From Myxococcales bacterium (GTDB taxonomy: Bacteria; Myxococcota_A; Polyangia; Polyangiales; GCA-016699535): a stretch of 64,000 nt of DNA. Of this stretch, positions 17,601-26,134 are shown piece after piece. The position numbers and the translations under genes were made by a program. Location of the stretch: assembly GCA_020633325.1 (NCBI GenBank), contig JACKDX010000001.1, positions 248,001 to 312,000 on the forward strand. The letters run 5' to 3'. Position 1 is the first letter of the stretch. Each line of letters begins with the position of its first letter. The notes below the pieces were generated by a model that was not told the DNA's origin, made no database searches, and saw only the letters and a list, made by a program, of their open reading frames with translations.

Positions 17601-18268
17601 GCGCGCGCCTTTCGTTCTATCTCGTTTGCTGCTTGTTATGCGGATGCAGCTCGCAACCGGAGCAGTACACCTACGCCCTCGCGCTGTCAGTCAAGGCCGC
17701 CGACGCTGTTCCTCTCTCGGAAGTACCCATTTATCTGAATGACGCATGGCGGGGCAAGACCGACAAGAACGGTGAGCTGCAAATAAAGGTGCGGGCAGAG
17801 ATGAATCAGACGGTGATGGCAAAAGCCGAATGTCCCCGAGGATATCGTGCCGCAGAAGGACCCATCACCATTCGCTTACGGCAGTTCCAAAATTTGTCTG
17901 CGGGCAACAAGAACACCGGTCTAGTTTATGGCTTCACGTGCGAACCGGAGAAGGTTAGCTCTGCTGTGGTCGTTAGTACCAACGCCCCAGGCCTGCCTTT
18001 GCTAGTTCAGGGACGCGAAGTTGGCCGCACTAACGCGGACGGCGTGGCTCATCTAGTGCTTGAATCTGCACCTTCGACGGAGTTTACACTGTTGATTGAT
18101 ACCCGCGGCCAGCCTCAACTAAGGCCCCAGTATCCTACTCGCACGTTTGATGTGGGACCAATTGACGATTATTATGTTCTTGTCCAAACCTTCGAGATGC
18201 AGCAGCCGAAGCGCCATCAGCGACGTGCTCGCCGCTTGCCTGCGCACATGCCAATTCGCATACAATAG
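17597..18268 (+). CDS. Lipoprotein with carboxypeptidase-regulatory/PEGA-like repeats
   Basis: Exported protein of 223 residues with lipobox LCGC. Two beta-rich units (about 25-100 and 115-200) each contain a phrase of the type VP-x-x-LN-x-x-x-x-GKTD-x-NGEL and LLVQGREVGRTNADGVAHL, as seen in PEGA or regulatory Ig-like domains. The tail is basic. The ATG overlaps the previous stop (ATGA). It closes the Tad gene run, and a role at the outer membrane or peptidoglycan is inferred only from its export and position. Confidence 0.75.
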   Translation: MSARLSFYLVCCLLCGCSSQPEQYTYALALSVKAADAVPLSEVPIYLNDAWRGKTDKNGELQIKVRAEMNQTVMAKAECPRGYRAAEGPITIRLRQFQNLSAGNKNTGLVYGFTCEPEKVSSAVVVSTNAPGLPLLVQGREVGRTNADGVAHLVLESAPSTEFTLLIDTRGQPQLRPQYPTRTFDVGPIDDYYVLVQTFEMQQPKRHQRRARRLPAHMPIRIQ

Positions 18269-18291
18269 ACTCTGAACCGTCCATGCTTTTC

Positions 18292-19605
18292 CTAGGTGGA
18301 GCTTGGAATCTCTTTGGCACGTTTAAGGGCGAACTGAAAACTGATGGGGCCGACCAGCTCATGCATGGCAATCATGGCGATGATGAGCACCTGAATGTCA
18401 TCCCCCCAATCCGGAAACACGCGGGCAAGAATCGCTGCGAGGGCTAAGGTCACCCCTGCTTGGCTGATTAGCCCCATCCAAAGGTATTTCTTTACGATCG
18501 GCTCAACCTTAGTGAGCGAGGACCCTATGCGCGCGCCTAACCAGATTCCCCCGCCGCGAACCAGCGACAGGGCGATGGCCAACGGACCCATGACTGCCAA
18601 TGCCCCAATGTTGACCTTGGCGCCAGCAGCGGCAAAAAAAAGCGCATACACCGGCAAGGACACGCGTTCAATTGCTTTGATGAGCGTCTCGCCCCGCGCA
18701 GATGAGAAGTTCTCTACCCAAAAACCTGCCGCCAACGCTACGAGTAGCGCTTCTAAGTGTAGCGCGGCGGAAATCTGTGAAATAGCAAAACATACTGTTA
18801 ATACGAAAACCGGAACGTCTCGATCTACAAATCTGAGAAATAGCGAGATGCCTATTCCGAACACTCCGCCTGCTACGATGGACCCGCCAATTTCCCGAGC
18901 CAGAACAAGCGCTAAGGATTCGTCAGCGCCGCTTTTTCTAAGAAGATCTTTCGCGAACGTCAACATCACGGCGAACAATACAATCACGCACACATCCACC
19001 AGTACCGAAATACCTAATGTGGTCCTGCTCAGAGGCCCCTGAGCACGGCTTTCTGAAATGACCGCGATGGTCACCGTGGGTGAACTCGACACCGAAATCG
19101 AAGCCAAACATAGGGCGACTACAGCGGTGCGCAAGACACTGCTGTTAGACAAGAACGGAAAGAAGGACGCCCCAAAAAAAACAAGCGCCGCCACGCCTCC
19201 TCCTACAATCAGGATCTGCGATGTGGTAATGGCTAGCAGTGGAAGGATCTGCTTGCGAAGCCAAGCGATGCGAATTTCGCCGCCCGCGGTTAGCGCGATC
19301 ATTGCCACAGCAAGTCCTTCAATCGCTTTTGCGCCACTAAGCATCTCTTTGGTCAGCAGACCCGACACGAAGGGTCCAACCAAGAGACCCACGACCAAAT
19401 AACCCGATATACGGGGTAGACCTATGCGCGATGAAAACTTTCCGCCTAGGAACGCGCCTACAAGCAAGAACCCCAATGCGACAGTGGTGCTCTGGGGCCC
19501 AGTGCCCAAAGGACCCATTTCTCCCATCCGCAACCAAATGAGAAGTCCCGCCAGCATGCTCAAAGGAAGCACGCGATTGATCGCACGATCGATGACGATG
19601 TTCAC
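18292..19605 (-). CDS. CPA2-type cation/proton antiporter
   Basis: Membrane protein of 437 residues with about twelve hydrophobic segments and a Kef/CPA2-like fold (GYLVVGLLVGPFVSGLL near the N-terminus, SSSPTVTIAVISE in the region of the conserved discontinuous helix). There is no C-terminal RCK/TrkA-N domain. The start is GTG 19605, because it overlaps the previous stop as GTGA and because GAAGGGA lies upstream; a longer form would run into the upstream gene. It is the last gene of a three-gene operon with another antiporter and an EIIA/PII-like protein. Na+ versus K+ specificity cannot be told. Confidence 0.88.
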   Translation of the reverse strand: MNIVIDRAINRVLPLSMLAGLLIWLRMGEMGPLGTGPQSTTVALGFLLVGAFLGGKFSSRIGLPRISGYLVVGLLVGPFVSGLLTKEMLSGAKAIEGLAVAMIALTAGGEIRIAWLRKQILPLLAITTSQILIVGGGVAALVFFGASFFPFLSNSSVLRTAVVALCLASISVSSSPTVTIAVISESRAQGPLSRTTLGISVLVDVCVIVLFAVMLTFAKDLLRKSGADESLALVLAREIGGSIVAGGVFGIGISLFLRFVDRDVPVFVLTVCFAISQISAALHLEALLVALAAGFWVENFSSARGETLIKAIERVSLPVYALFFAAAGAKVNIGALAVMGPLAIALSLVRGGGIWLGARIGSSLTKVEPIVKKYLWMGLISQAGVTLALAAILARVFPDWGDDIQVLIIAMIAMHELVGPISFQFALKRAKEIPSST

Positions 19606-20840
19606 AGAGGTCCCTTCGGCACCAATGAGTAGCGAGGTGGCTTCATTTTTCTTAGCAACCTTAGGAGTAACCAAGGAGCCAAAACTTCGTTGATGACGCC
19701 TCCGATGGCGACGGCTGCCAATACCGAACGGGAGATTTGATCATACCAAATTTGAAACAGACTTAATGCGATGAGTAACCCCAAGATCCCTTGGGAAGCG
19801 AGCCCATCAGCCCATCCAGGTGTGGTGCTTAGGCCGGGCGCTTCGGGAAGGACACCGGCGACCTCTTGCCCCGCTAGATGCTTGACTGCCAAACGACCTA
19901 CGGTGATTACAAATACCAATGGAAACACTATCCAGTGCAGTTTTCCAGAAATATGAAAGCCAATAACCGTCATTAGAATAACGACCGCCGGGCGTTCGAC
20001 CCGGCGGATAGCGCTAAAAAACTTGTCCATTCGATTGCCGGGTAAATTGGCTAAAACCATTGCGGCAATGGCGGAAACCGCCACAGGCGACAGCTTAAGC
20101 CATGCGGCGAACCCTGCGACAAACGCCAACATTGCTAAACCTAAAAGTAGCCGCTCGTCTTCATCCGCCGAGCGGCCGCCCAAAAAAAGCCATGTGATTA
20201 AGCCCAATACCGCGCCACCGCCTAGCGTGATCCCAAGAAATCCAAAGTGGTTTATTGGATGCCCCTCGGGTCTAAAAATGGCAAATGCCAATCCCGCCAG
20301 CACAAGCACCAGTAAATCGTCGACGCCCGCCGAGAACTCTATCATGTTGAGAAGTGGCCTTACATGGGAAGCACGTCCAGCGCGCCGGCCACGCAGAATA
20401 GCAGCAAGTGTGGGTCCACTACTTGCCGCTGCCGCGCCTAGCACGAGCGAAGCGCTAAACACTTGATTCGGAGAGAGACTTAGACTGGTCAATAAAACAA
20501 CGCTGGTAGCGGCCGTCACAATCGCCGCACCCAGTGCAGGCCATAAGGCGACTCTAAACGCGTGCAACGGTACGGACCGCAAAACCCGATACTCAAACCG
20601 CATCCCTGTGGCAAACCCAACCCATCCGGCAACAAAGGCGACGATAGGGCCAACGTCGTCAACCAGTGATCGTGAATGGCTAACAAACGCCAAGCCCAGG
20701 ATGTATCCTAAAATGAGGAAGCCATGGCCCGTGGATATGAGGTAATCAAAACCAAGGGCACGGCGGACCCTCCGGAGAGGCCTCCAGTATGTGATACCAA
20801 TCGCAGCCAACATGGCAGCCAACACCAATGATGTCTGCAC
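19602..20840 (-). CDS. Cation/proton antiporter-like membrane protein
   Basis: Polytopic membrane protein of 412 residues, distantly related to Na+/H+ or K+/H+ exchangers. Around eleven hydrophobic segments are seen; a conserved-looking region AAAASSGPTLAAILRGRR and an acidic MIEFSAGVDDLLVL segment may form the ion site. It starts with GTG whose G is the last base of the EIIA stop (TAGTG) and overlaps the next antiporter by four bases, so the two are co-translated and may act as a pair. Its family assignment is less certain than that of the downstream antiporter. Confidence 0.82.
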   Translation of the reverse strand: MQTSLVLAAMLAAIGITYWRPLRRVRRALGFDYLISTGHGFLILGYILGLAFVSHSRSLVDDVGPIVAFVAGWVGFATGMRFEYRVLRSVPLHAFRVALWPALGAAIVTAATSVVLLTSLSLSPNQVFSASLVLGAAAASSGPTLAAILRGRRAGRASHVRPLLNMIEFSAGVDDLLVLVLAGLAFAIFRPEGHPINHFGFLGITLGGGAVLGLITWLFLGGRSADEDERLLLGLAMLAFVAGFAAWLKLSPVAVSAIAAMVLANLPGNRMDKFFSAIRRVERPAVVILMTVIGFHISGKLHWIVFPLVFVITVGRLAVKHLAGQEVAGVLPEAPGLSTTPGWADGLASQGILGLLIALSLFQIWYDQISRSVLAAVAIGGVINEVLAPWLLLRLLRKMKPPRYSLVPKGPL

Positions 20841-21682
20841 TAACGCTTCCCGCTAGTGTCGTTGTTCGAGTGATTTGAAAACCAATGTGTTTGTAGGGGA
20901 AGCACCGAAACCCGGGCATCGCTCGATGGGTATTGCTGACAGGAGCGCTGAACCGATGTAACGATTGACTCAACCTTGCTTGCGACGGTCTCGAGTAGGA
21001 CTACCCGCCGACCGCCCGGATCCCCAAAAATATCCCGAAATCCTGTGAAGAGCGGAACCTCCCGGGTGATGGCTTCTTGCAGGCTTTGGGCCTCTAGAAT
21101 GTCGGCGTGAATATAGCCTTGATCAAAGAGATCTACTAGCAGCGCATCGACGATCTTTTCGCCGCCGATAGCAATAACTACTAGCACCTGACTCTGAGGG
21201 GGTGCGCTTGGCGATTGAGCCGAAAGCGCATGCTCGGCTTCAATAATACGTACCAGTTCCACGATCTCTTCCGAGGTCTTTGCGCGCCTAAGTCCGTGCA
21301 AGAACGTGGTGTTCATCGTAAGCCGCGCCAAATGGGCTACACGGAACAAATGCTGTTTTTTGTCAGGACGTGAGAAAACAAAAAAAACGATATCTAATGG
21401 TTGGCCGTCCACTGTGGCAAGCGACAGAGGCGACCGCAAAACTGCTAGACAGACGATCGTGTCAGCCAACCCCTCGACTTCAATGTGCGGAATAGCGACG
21501 CCATTCCCCAAAGAAAATCGTATGTCATATACAGAGGAGTCAAAGGCGCTTTCTAGAACATCGGGTTCCGTGCCCGTATGATGGGAAACGGCTAGCGCGA
21601 CCGCATGTAACAGCTGCGAGGCGTTTTTCGCGTCTAAGTCCGGGAGAACCAACGAGGAGTGAAGCCAGTTTTCTTCCGCCAT
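20840..21682 (-). CDS. PTS EIIA (fructose/nitrogen type) fused to a PII-like domain
   Basis: Cytoplasmic protein of 280 residues. Residues about 5-150 form a PtsN/fructose-type EIIA domain with the phospho-accepting His66 in the GVAIPHIE motif. The region about 165-255 has the alternating strand/helix pattern and phrases (KIVDALLVDLFDQGYIHADILEAQ..FTGFRDIF) reminiscent of PII-like trimer proteins; this second assignment is tentative. It heads an operon with two cation antiporters. EIIA-Ntr is known to control potassium transport in enterobacteria, so control of the antiporters is a reasonable inference. Confidence 0.85.
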   Translation of the reverse strand: MAEENWLHSSLVLPDLDAKNASQLLHAVALAVSHHTGTEPDVLESAFDSSVYDIRFSLGNGVAIPHIEVEGLADTIVCLAVLRSPLSLATVDGQPLDIVFFVFSRPDKKQHLFRVAHLARLTMNTTFLHGLRRAKTSEEIVELVRIIEAEHALSAQSPSAPPQSQVLVVIAIGGEKIVDALLVDLFDQGYIHADILEAQSLQEAITREVPLFTGFRDIFGDPGGRRVVLLETVASKVESIVTSVQRSCQQYPSSDARVSVLPLQTHWFSNHSNNDTSGKR

Positions 21683-21693
21683 AGCAGCATCTA

Positions 21694-23667
21694 TTACCCC
21701 ACCTCGGGCTTTTCCGAAACAGGGATTTCAATCCACGCATGGCCGGCGCTTCTTGCGAGGCGATGCCAGTCGACTCGAAGTTGCTCCCAATCACTAACGC
21801 AAGGCGTGTCTGGCAGGCTACGAAGTAGCATTTTTCCATACCCTTTAGAGATGAGCCTGCGATCTAACACCGCCACCACTCCGTAATCATTTTGGTTGCG
21901 AATCAAACGCCCAAATCCCTGTTTGAGGGTCAAAGCCGCCATAGGCAATTGATAGTGCCGAAAAGCATCCTTGCCCTCTTCTTGCAATGCCTTACATCTA
22001 GCCGTCACCATCGGGTCGGTTGGCACATCAAACGGCAGCCGGTCAATGATGACCATGCGCAGTGCACTTCCTGGAACATCTACGCCGTGCCAAAATGTGC
22101 CGGAGCCAAACAATACGGCATTGCCATCTGCACGGAAGCGCTGAAGCAAGGCGTCTTTGGGCGCAGATTTTTGCACGAGCACTTCGTACTTCGCCACAGG
22201 AGCGTAAAGGCTCGCGAGTTGATGCATGGCGTTCAATGAGGTGCAAAGGATAAACACCCCGCCCTGGCTTAAATTGATCAGCTTTTCGATCTCCATGGCG
22301 GCCATCTCAAGAAACTGCGGCGTACGACAGTCTGGTAGATGGTTGGCGACATAGAGCGTGGCTTGTCTTTTGTAATCGAACGTAGACGGCACGATGTATT
22401 CGTCAACTTCTCGGTCCACGCCTAAGCGACCCTTAGCAAACTCAAAAGAATCGGATGCAGATAACGTGGCGCTCGTGCACACTACGGATTTGGTGACATC
22501 TAATACGCGGGCACGAAAAATGCTGCCCACATCAATGGGGCTCGCACCTATGGTGCCTCCATCCCGAGATGCATCCCCCCACACCACATGCGAGTTGTGG
22601 CGTGCAGCGATGATTGTTTCTAGGTCATTGCGGACCCCGCGCACACGTCGCATCAACAGTGCCATCGCCCCCCTGATGGTGGCACTTTCTTCCATATAAT
22701 TTTCCAGCCGATCCAAATCATTTTCGATTTGACTATGCCACTCTCGCCACCTTACACTAGAACGTGTGGTATCTATCAGGGTTCTTCCAGGCTTGCTTGC
22801 TGAAGCCTGACCCACCAAGCCCCCCAACTGATGCCCTCTTCGCAATGCTGCCTGAAGTAGGAGCTCGACTTCAGCGCGAATCGGAGAATGCGCAAAGGCA
22901 TCTTGTATGTCGCGACAGAGTGCGTCGATTCGCTCCGTGGACACTTTGACTCCGAAGTACTCTGTCATGACATCTTCTATCTGGTGAGCCTCATCGAATA
23001 TCACCGCATCGTAGGACGGCAACACCCTTCCGGCTTGATTCGATTCCATAGATAGGTTGGCGAAAAATAAATGATGGTTGACAATGATCAGCTGCGCAGC
23101 CTGTGCCGCGGTTTTGAGCCGGGTGACAAAACAGCGTTCGTAAAAGTCGCATTTTGGCCCAACCCTAGTTTCAGCGCTCGCGGTGATTGCCGAGAAAATG
23201 GGTGCATCTTCAGCAATGTCGTAGAGTTCATCGTGTGCACCAGTATGGGTCATATCGCTCCAGCGCGTGACAGACTCTACGAGGCTGTCAGCAGGGTTAC
23301 TCAGCCGATATTCCCGAAACCTTCTTAGGCACAAATAATTGCTTAGCCCCTTGATGGATAGCGCGTTGGCTTGCAAGTCCAATGCGTGCTCGATGCGGGG
23401 GAGCTCTCTATGAACGATCTGATCCTGGAGCGCTTTGGTACCGGTGGATATGACAACTTTCTTGCCGCTGAGAATGGCGGGCACCAGATAAGCCAATGTC
23501 TTTCCTGTGCCTGTGCCTGCCTCGACAAACGCAACCCCGTGATAGGCGAGGACGTCTTGCACCACTTGTGCCATACGGCGTTGTCCGTGCCGATACTCAT
23601 AGTCTGGCATCGTGCCTGCAAACGGACTTTGCACCTCGAAAACGTCGCTTGCGTTCATGAGCCCCAC
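21694..23667 (-). CDS. DinG/XPD-type ATP-dependent helicase
   Basis: Superfamily 2 helicase of 657 residues that would unwind DNA in repair. Walker A is EAGTGTGKT (near 50), the DEAH box is in IFDEAHQ, and C-terminal motif VI is present (QGFGRLIRNQNDYG). The iron-sulfur cluster region contains Cys113, Cys173 and Cys179, but the position usually occupied by the fourth Cys (around 168) is Arg (AGG codon). The first start is GTG 23667; the ATG three codons on (23658) is equally possible. It lies 110 bases from the divergent transporter gene and eleven bases from the EIIA gene. Confidence 0.93.
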   Translation of the reverse strand: MGLMNASDVFEVQSPFAGTMPDYEYRHGQRRMAQVVQDVLAYHGVAFVEAGTGTGKTLAYLVPAILSGKKVVISTGTKALQDQIVHRELPRIEHALDLQANALSIKGLSNYLCLRRFREYRLSNPADSLVESVTRWSDMTHTGAHDELYDIAEDAPIFSAITASAETRVGPKCDFYERCFVTRLKTAAQAAQLIIVNHHLFFANLSMESNQAGRVLPSYDAVIFDEAHQIEDVMTEYFGVKVSTERIDALCRDIQDAFAHSPIRAEVELLLQAALRRGHQLGGLVGQASASKPGRTLIDTTRSSVRWREWHSQIENDLDRLENYMEESATIRGAMALLMRRVRGVRNDLETIIAARHNSHVVWGDASRDGGTIGASPIDVGSIFRARVLDVTKSVVCTSATLSASDSFEFAKGRLGVDREVDEYIVPSTFDYKRQATLYVANHLPDCRTPQFLEMAAMEIEKLINLSQGGVFILCTSLNAMHQLASLYAPVAKYEVLVQKSAPKDALLQRFRADGNAVLFGSGTFWHGVDVPGSALRMVIIDRLPFDVPTDPMVTARCKALQEEGKDAFRHYQLPMAALTLKQGFGRLIRNQNDYGVVAVLDRRLISKGYGKMLLRSLPDTPCVSDWEQLRVDWHRLARSAGHAWIEIPVSEKPEVG

Positions 23668-23777
23668 ATTAACCTATTTCGCTGCTCTAGCCAGGAGGCG
23701 AACTGCGGCGGAAACGAACTGTGGCAAGCCCGCGCATGTTGATCTTTTTTGAGTATCGGGGCGAGAATGCGTAATTC

Positions 23778-25655
23778 ATGAAAGAGAAAGAACTGACCCT
23801 TCGCGCGGTCCTGGTCGGGCTTGTGCTCTCCATGATCATGGGTGCAGCCAACGCATATCTGGGCTTGCGCATAGGAATGACCGTTTCGGCATCCATCCCC
23901 GCAGCCGTCATAGGATCACTGCTGCTTCGCATGGTCTTCCGAAACGGGACTATTTTGGAAGCAAACCAAATCCAGACCGCTGCGTCTGCCGGTGAATCCA
24001 TCGCTGCTGGCGTGATCTTCACCCTTCCCGCCTTGGTGCTTATCGGCGCCTGGCGGCATTTCATTTGGTGGCAGACGACACTTATCGGCATCGCAGGCGG
24101 CGTATTGGGCGTGCTCATGATGGTGCCTATGCGTAAAGTTTTCATTGTGGAGAGTACGACACTCCCATATCCAGAGGGCGTCGCATGCGCTGCGGTCTTG
24201 AAGTCCGCACACCGAGAGCGAGGCTCTTCTACCATGGGTAGCGCCAAGGGGGTCGTTTGGGGAACCATGCTGGGTGCGACGTATAAGCTATTGGGCGCCT
24301 ACTTTGGGCTCATCGCCGGGCATATCGAAACGGCAACTGTCGCCTTTGGTCGCATTTTTTATATCGGGTGCGATGTTTCGCCCGCGCTCTTAGGCGTGGG
24401 ATTCATCGTGCGCTGGCAGATCGCTACGCTTGTGTTTTTGGGTGGCGTCATCGGATGGTTGCTGGGCGTACCGATGCTTTCGGCTTATGCCCCACATGCA
24501 CTCAGTCCGCTTGAGCAGGCGTGGTGGATTTGGGATCATCACGTGCGATATCTTGGGGTGGGGGCGATGATGGTCGCCGGGATAACCTCCGTCGTAAAAG
24601 TCAGATATGGCTTGAAGTCTGCATTTGTGCATATGCGGCAATCTTTGAGGCGGCGACCTGGGACCTCCCCAACACGTGAGGAAGATCTTTCAGGCAGGAG
24701 CATGCTGGTGATTGCCTCAGTCATCAGTGTTATCATTGCAATGCTCTACTATCACTTCACCCAGAGCTATTTGATCACGGCCATCGCCACAACACTCATG
24801 CTGGGTATGGCGTTTTTCTTTGCGGCAGTTGCCAGTTACATTGTCGGTCTCGTGGGCAGTAGCAATAGCCCCGTTTCGGGCATGACCATCACTGCGGTGC
24901 TAATCTCTGGCCTGCTGATATCGCTGCTGAGTAAATTCACCGGCATAGCCGGACTACGCGCGATGAGCGCCACACTTGGAATCGCCGCTATTATCTGCTG
25001 CGTCGCATGTACCTCAGGCGATGTATGCAATGATCTAAAGACTGGCCATCTAATCGGGGCAAGTCCGCGTCTGCAGCAGATTATCCAAATCGGTGGGATC
25101 ATTGCGGCGGCAGTGTGGATGGCGCCCGTCCTCGAATTGCTGCACAATAACACCAGGGGCGGTATCGGCGGGCGGGAACTTGCAGCACCTCAGGCTACGT
25201 TGTTTGCCAACCTAGCGCGCGGATTTTTTGGCGACGGCTATTTGCCCTGGCACATGGTAATGCTGGGGGCGTGTGGCGCAACAGTAATCGCGGTCGCAGA
25301 TTTCATCCTTGAAAAGCGCTCGAATCCATTTCGACTGCATCTTATGCCCATCGCGGTCGGAATTTACCTGCCCTTCAAGGTCACGGTGCCGATGTTAGCA
25401 GGCGCTCTGGTTGCGCTATCCATGGAGCGTCCATCGTCTCATGCTGAGCGAGCCCTTGAACGGGGAGTGCTATTCTCTTCAGGTTTGATCGCTGGAGAAG
25501 CCCTCATGGGAATTGCCGCCGCGGCGCTCGTGGCGTTCCACGTCCCTTCGCTCACGGCATTTTCCGAAGGCTCCATACTATACACATTGGCAACACTCGT
25601 TGCCGCGGTTATAGCCGTAGTCATGCTCTTCAGGCACGCCCGGGGAGGTGTCTAA
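23778..25655 (+). CDS. OPT family oligopeptide/metal transporter
   Basis: Polytopic inner-membrane transporter of 625 residues with about fourteen to sixteen hydrophobic segments. The N-terminal phrase NAYLGLRIGMTVSASIPAAV and the later EANQIQTAASAGESIAAG stretch are OPT signatures, as is the ACTSGDVCNDLKTGHLIGASP stretch near 410-430. The substrate could be small peptides or metal chelates and cannot be told from sequence. It is a single gene, divergent from the helicase and convergent with a VOC protein. Confidence 0.92.
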   Translation: MKEKELTLRAVLVGLVLSMIMGAANAYLGLRIGMTVSASIPAAVIGSLLLRMVFRNGTILEANQIQTAASAGESIAAGVIFTLPALVLIGAWRHFIWWQTTLIGIAGGVLGVLMMVPMRKVFIVESTTLPYPEGVACAAVLKSAHRERGSSTMGSAKGVVWGTMLGATYKLLGAYFGLIAGHIETATVAFGRIFYIGCDVSPALLGVGFIVRWQIATLVFLGGVIGWLLGVPMLSAYAPHALSPLEQAWWIWDHHVRYLGVGAMMVAGITSVVKVRYGLKSAFVHMRQSLRRRPGTSPTREEDLSGRSMLVIASVISVIIAMLYYHFTQSYLITAIATTLMLGMAFFFAAVASYIVGLVGSSNSPVSGMTITAVLISGLLISLLSKFTGIAGLRAMSATLGIAAIICCVACTSGDVCNDLKTGHLIGASPRLQQIIQIGGIIAAAVWMAPVLELLHNNTRGGIGGRELAAPQATLFANLARGFFGDGYLPWHMVMLGACGATVIAVADFILEKRSNPFRLHLMPIAVGIYLPFKVTVPMLAGALVALSMERPSSHAERALERGVLFSSGLIAGEALMGIAAAALVAFHVPSLTAFSEGSILYTLATLVAAVIAVVMLFRHARGGV

Positions 25656-25667
25656 AGACGGTCCTGA

Positions 25668-26117
25668 TCACTGTCCACCCGCTTGGACGAGTTCAATAAG
25701 CACGCCCTGGCCACTTGATGGATGCGTGGCATTGGGCTTTGGATGAATGAAGCATACGCGCCTTCCGTGCGCACCCTCGCGAATGCCGCCGTCCGCCATG
25801 CGGACCCCCTTGGAGCTCAGCCAGGCGTAAGCCGCGTCTATATCATCCACCCATAGGCCGATGTGGTTTAGCGCAGGATCATGAACATGGGGTTTACGCG
25901 CTGGATCGATGGGTTGCATAAGGTCAATCTCGAGACCGAGGCCTCCCTGAGGAGAGAGCGTCAATATCTCCTCATCTACATTCTCGCCCTCGCTGCGAAA
26001 TTGTCCCACCGAATCAAATCCCAAAAGATCCACCCAGAGTTCTCTCAGCCGCATGCGATCAAGACCCCCGATGGCAATCTGCTGGACACCCAAAACGCGA
26101 AAAGGCCTGTTTGTCAT
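25668..26117 (-). CDS. VOC (glyoxalase-fold) family protein
   Basis: Small cytoplasmic protein of 149 residues with two beta-alpha-beta-beta-beta modules. Candidate metal ligands are His in VQQIAIGG-neighbouring strand (absent: Gln instead), Glu in GLEIDLMQ, His in NHIGLWVDD and Glu in VLIELV. The layout resembles methylmalonyl-CoA epimerase and lactoylglutathione lyase, but the first ligand position appears to be Gln, so the reaction is left open. The start is ATG 26117, which places the first strand about ten residues in. It begins 17 bases from the divergent trpS start. Confidence 0.85.
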   Translation of the reverse strand: MTNRPFRVLGVQQIAIGGLDRMRLRELWVDLLGFDSVGQFRSEGENVDEEILTLSPQGGLGLEIDLMQPIDPARKPHVHDPALNHIGLWVDDIDAAYAWLSSKGVRMADGGIREGAHGRRVCFIHPKPNATHPSSGQGVLIELVQAGGQ

Positions 26118-26134
26118 GGTATAGTCGCTCCGTT

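Noticed and set aside
18395..19042. Open frame of 215 codons on the plus strand over the antiporter gene
   Set aside because: Antisense to a clear membrane transporter; Ser/Thr/Ala-rich shadow of its hydrophobic codons.
23687..24268. Open frame of 193 codons on the minus strand over the OPT gene start
   Set aside because: Shadow of the transporter; also overlaps the helicase promoter side, without start signals.
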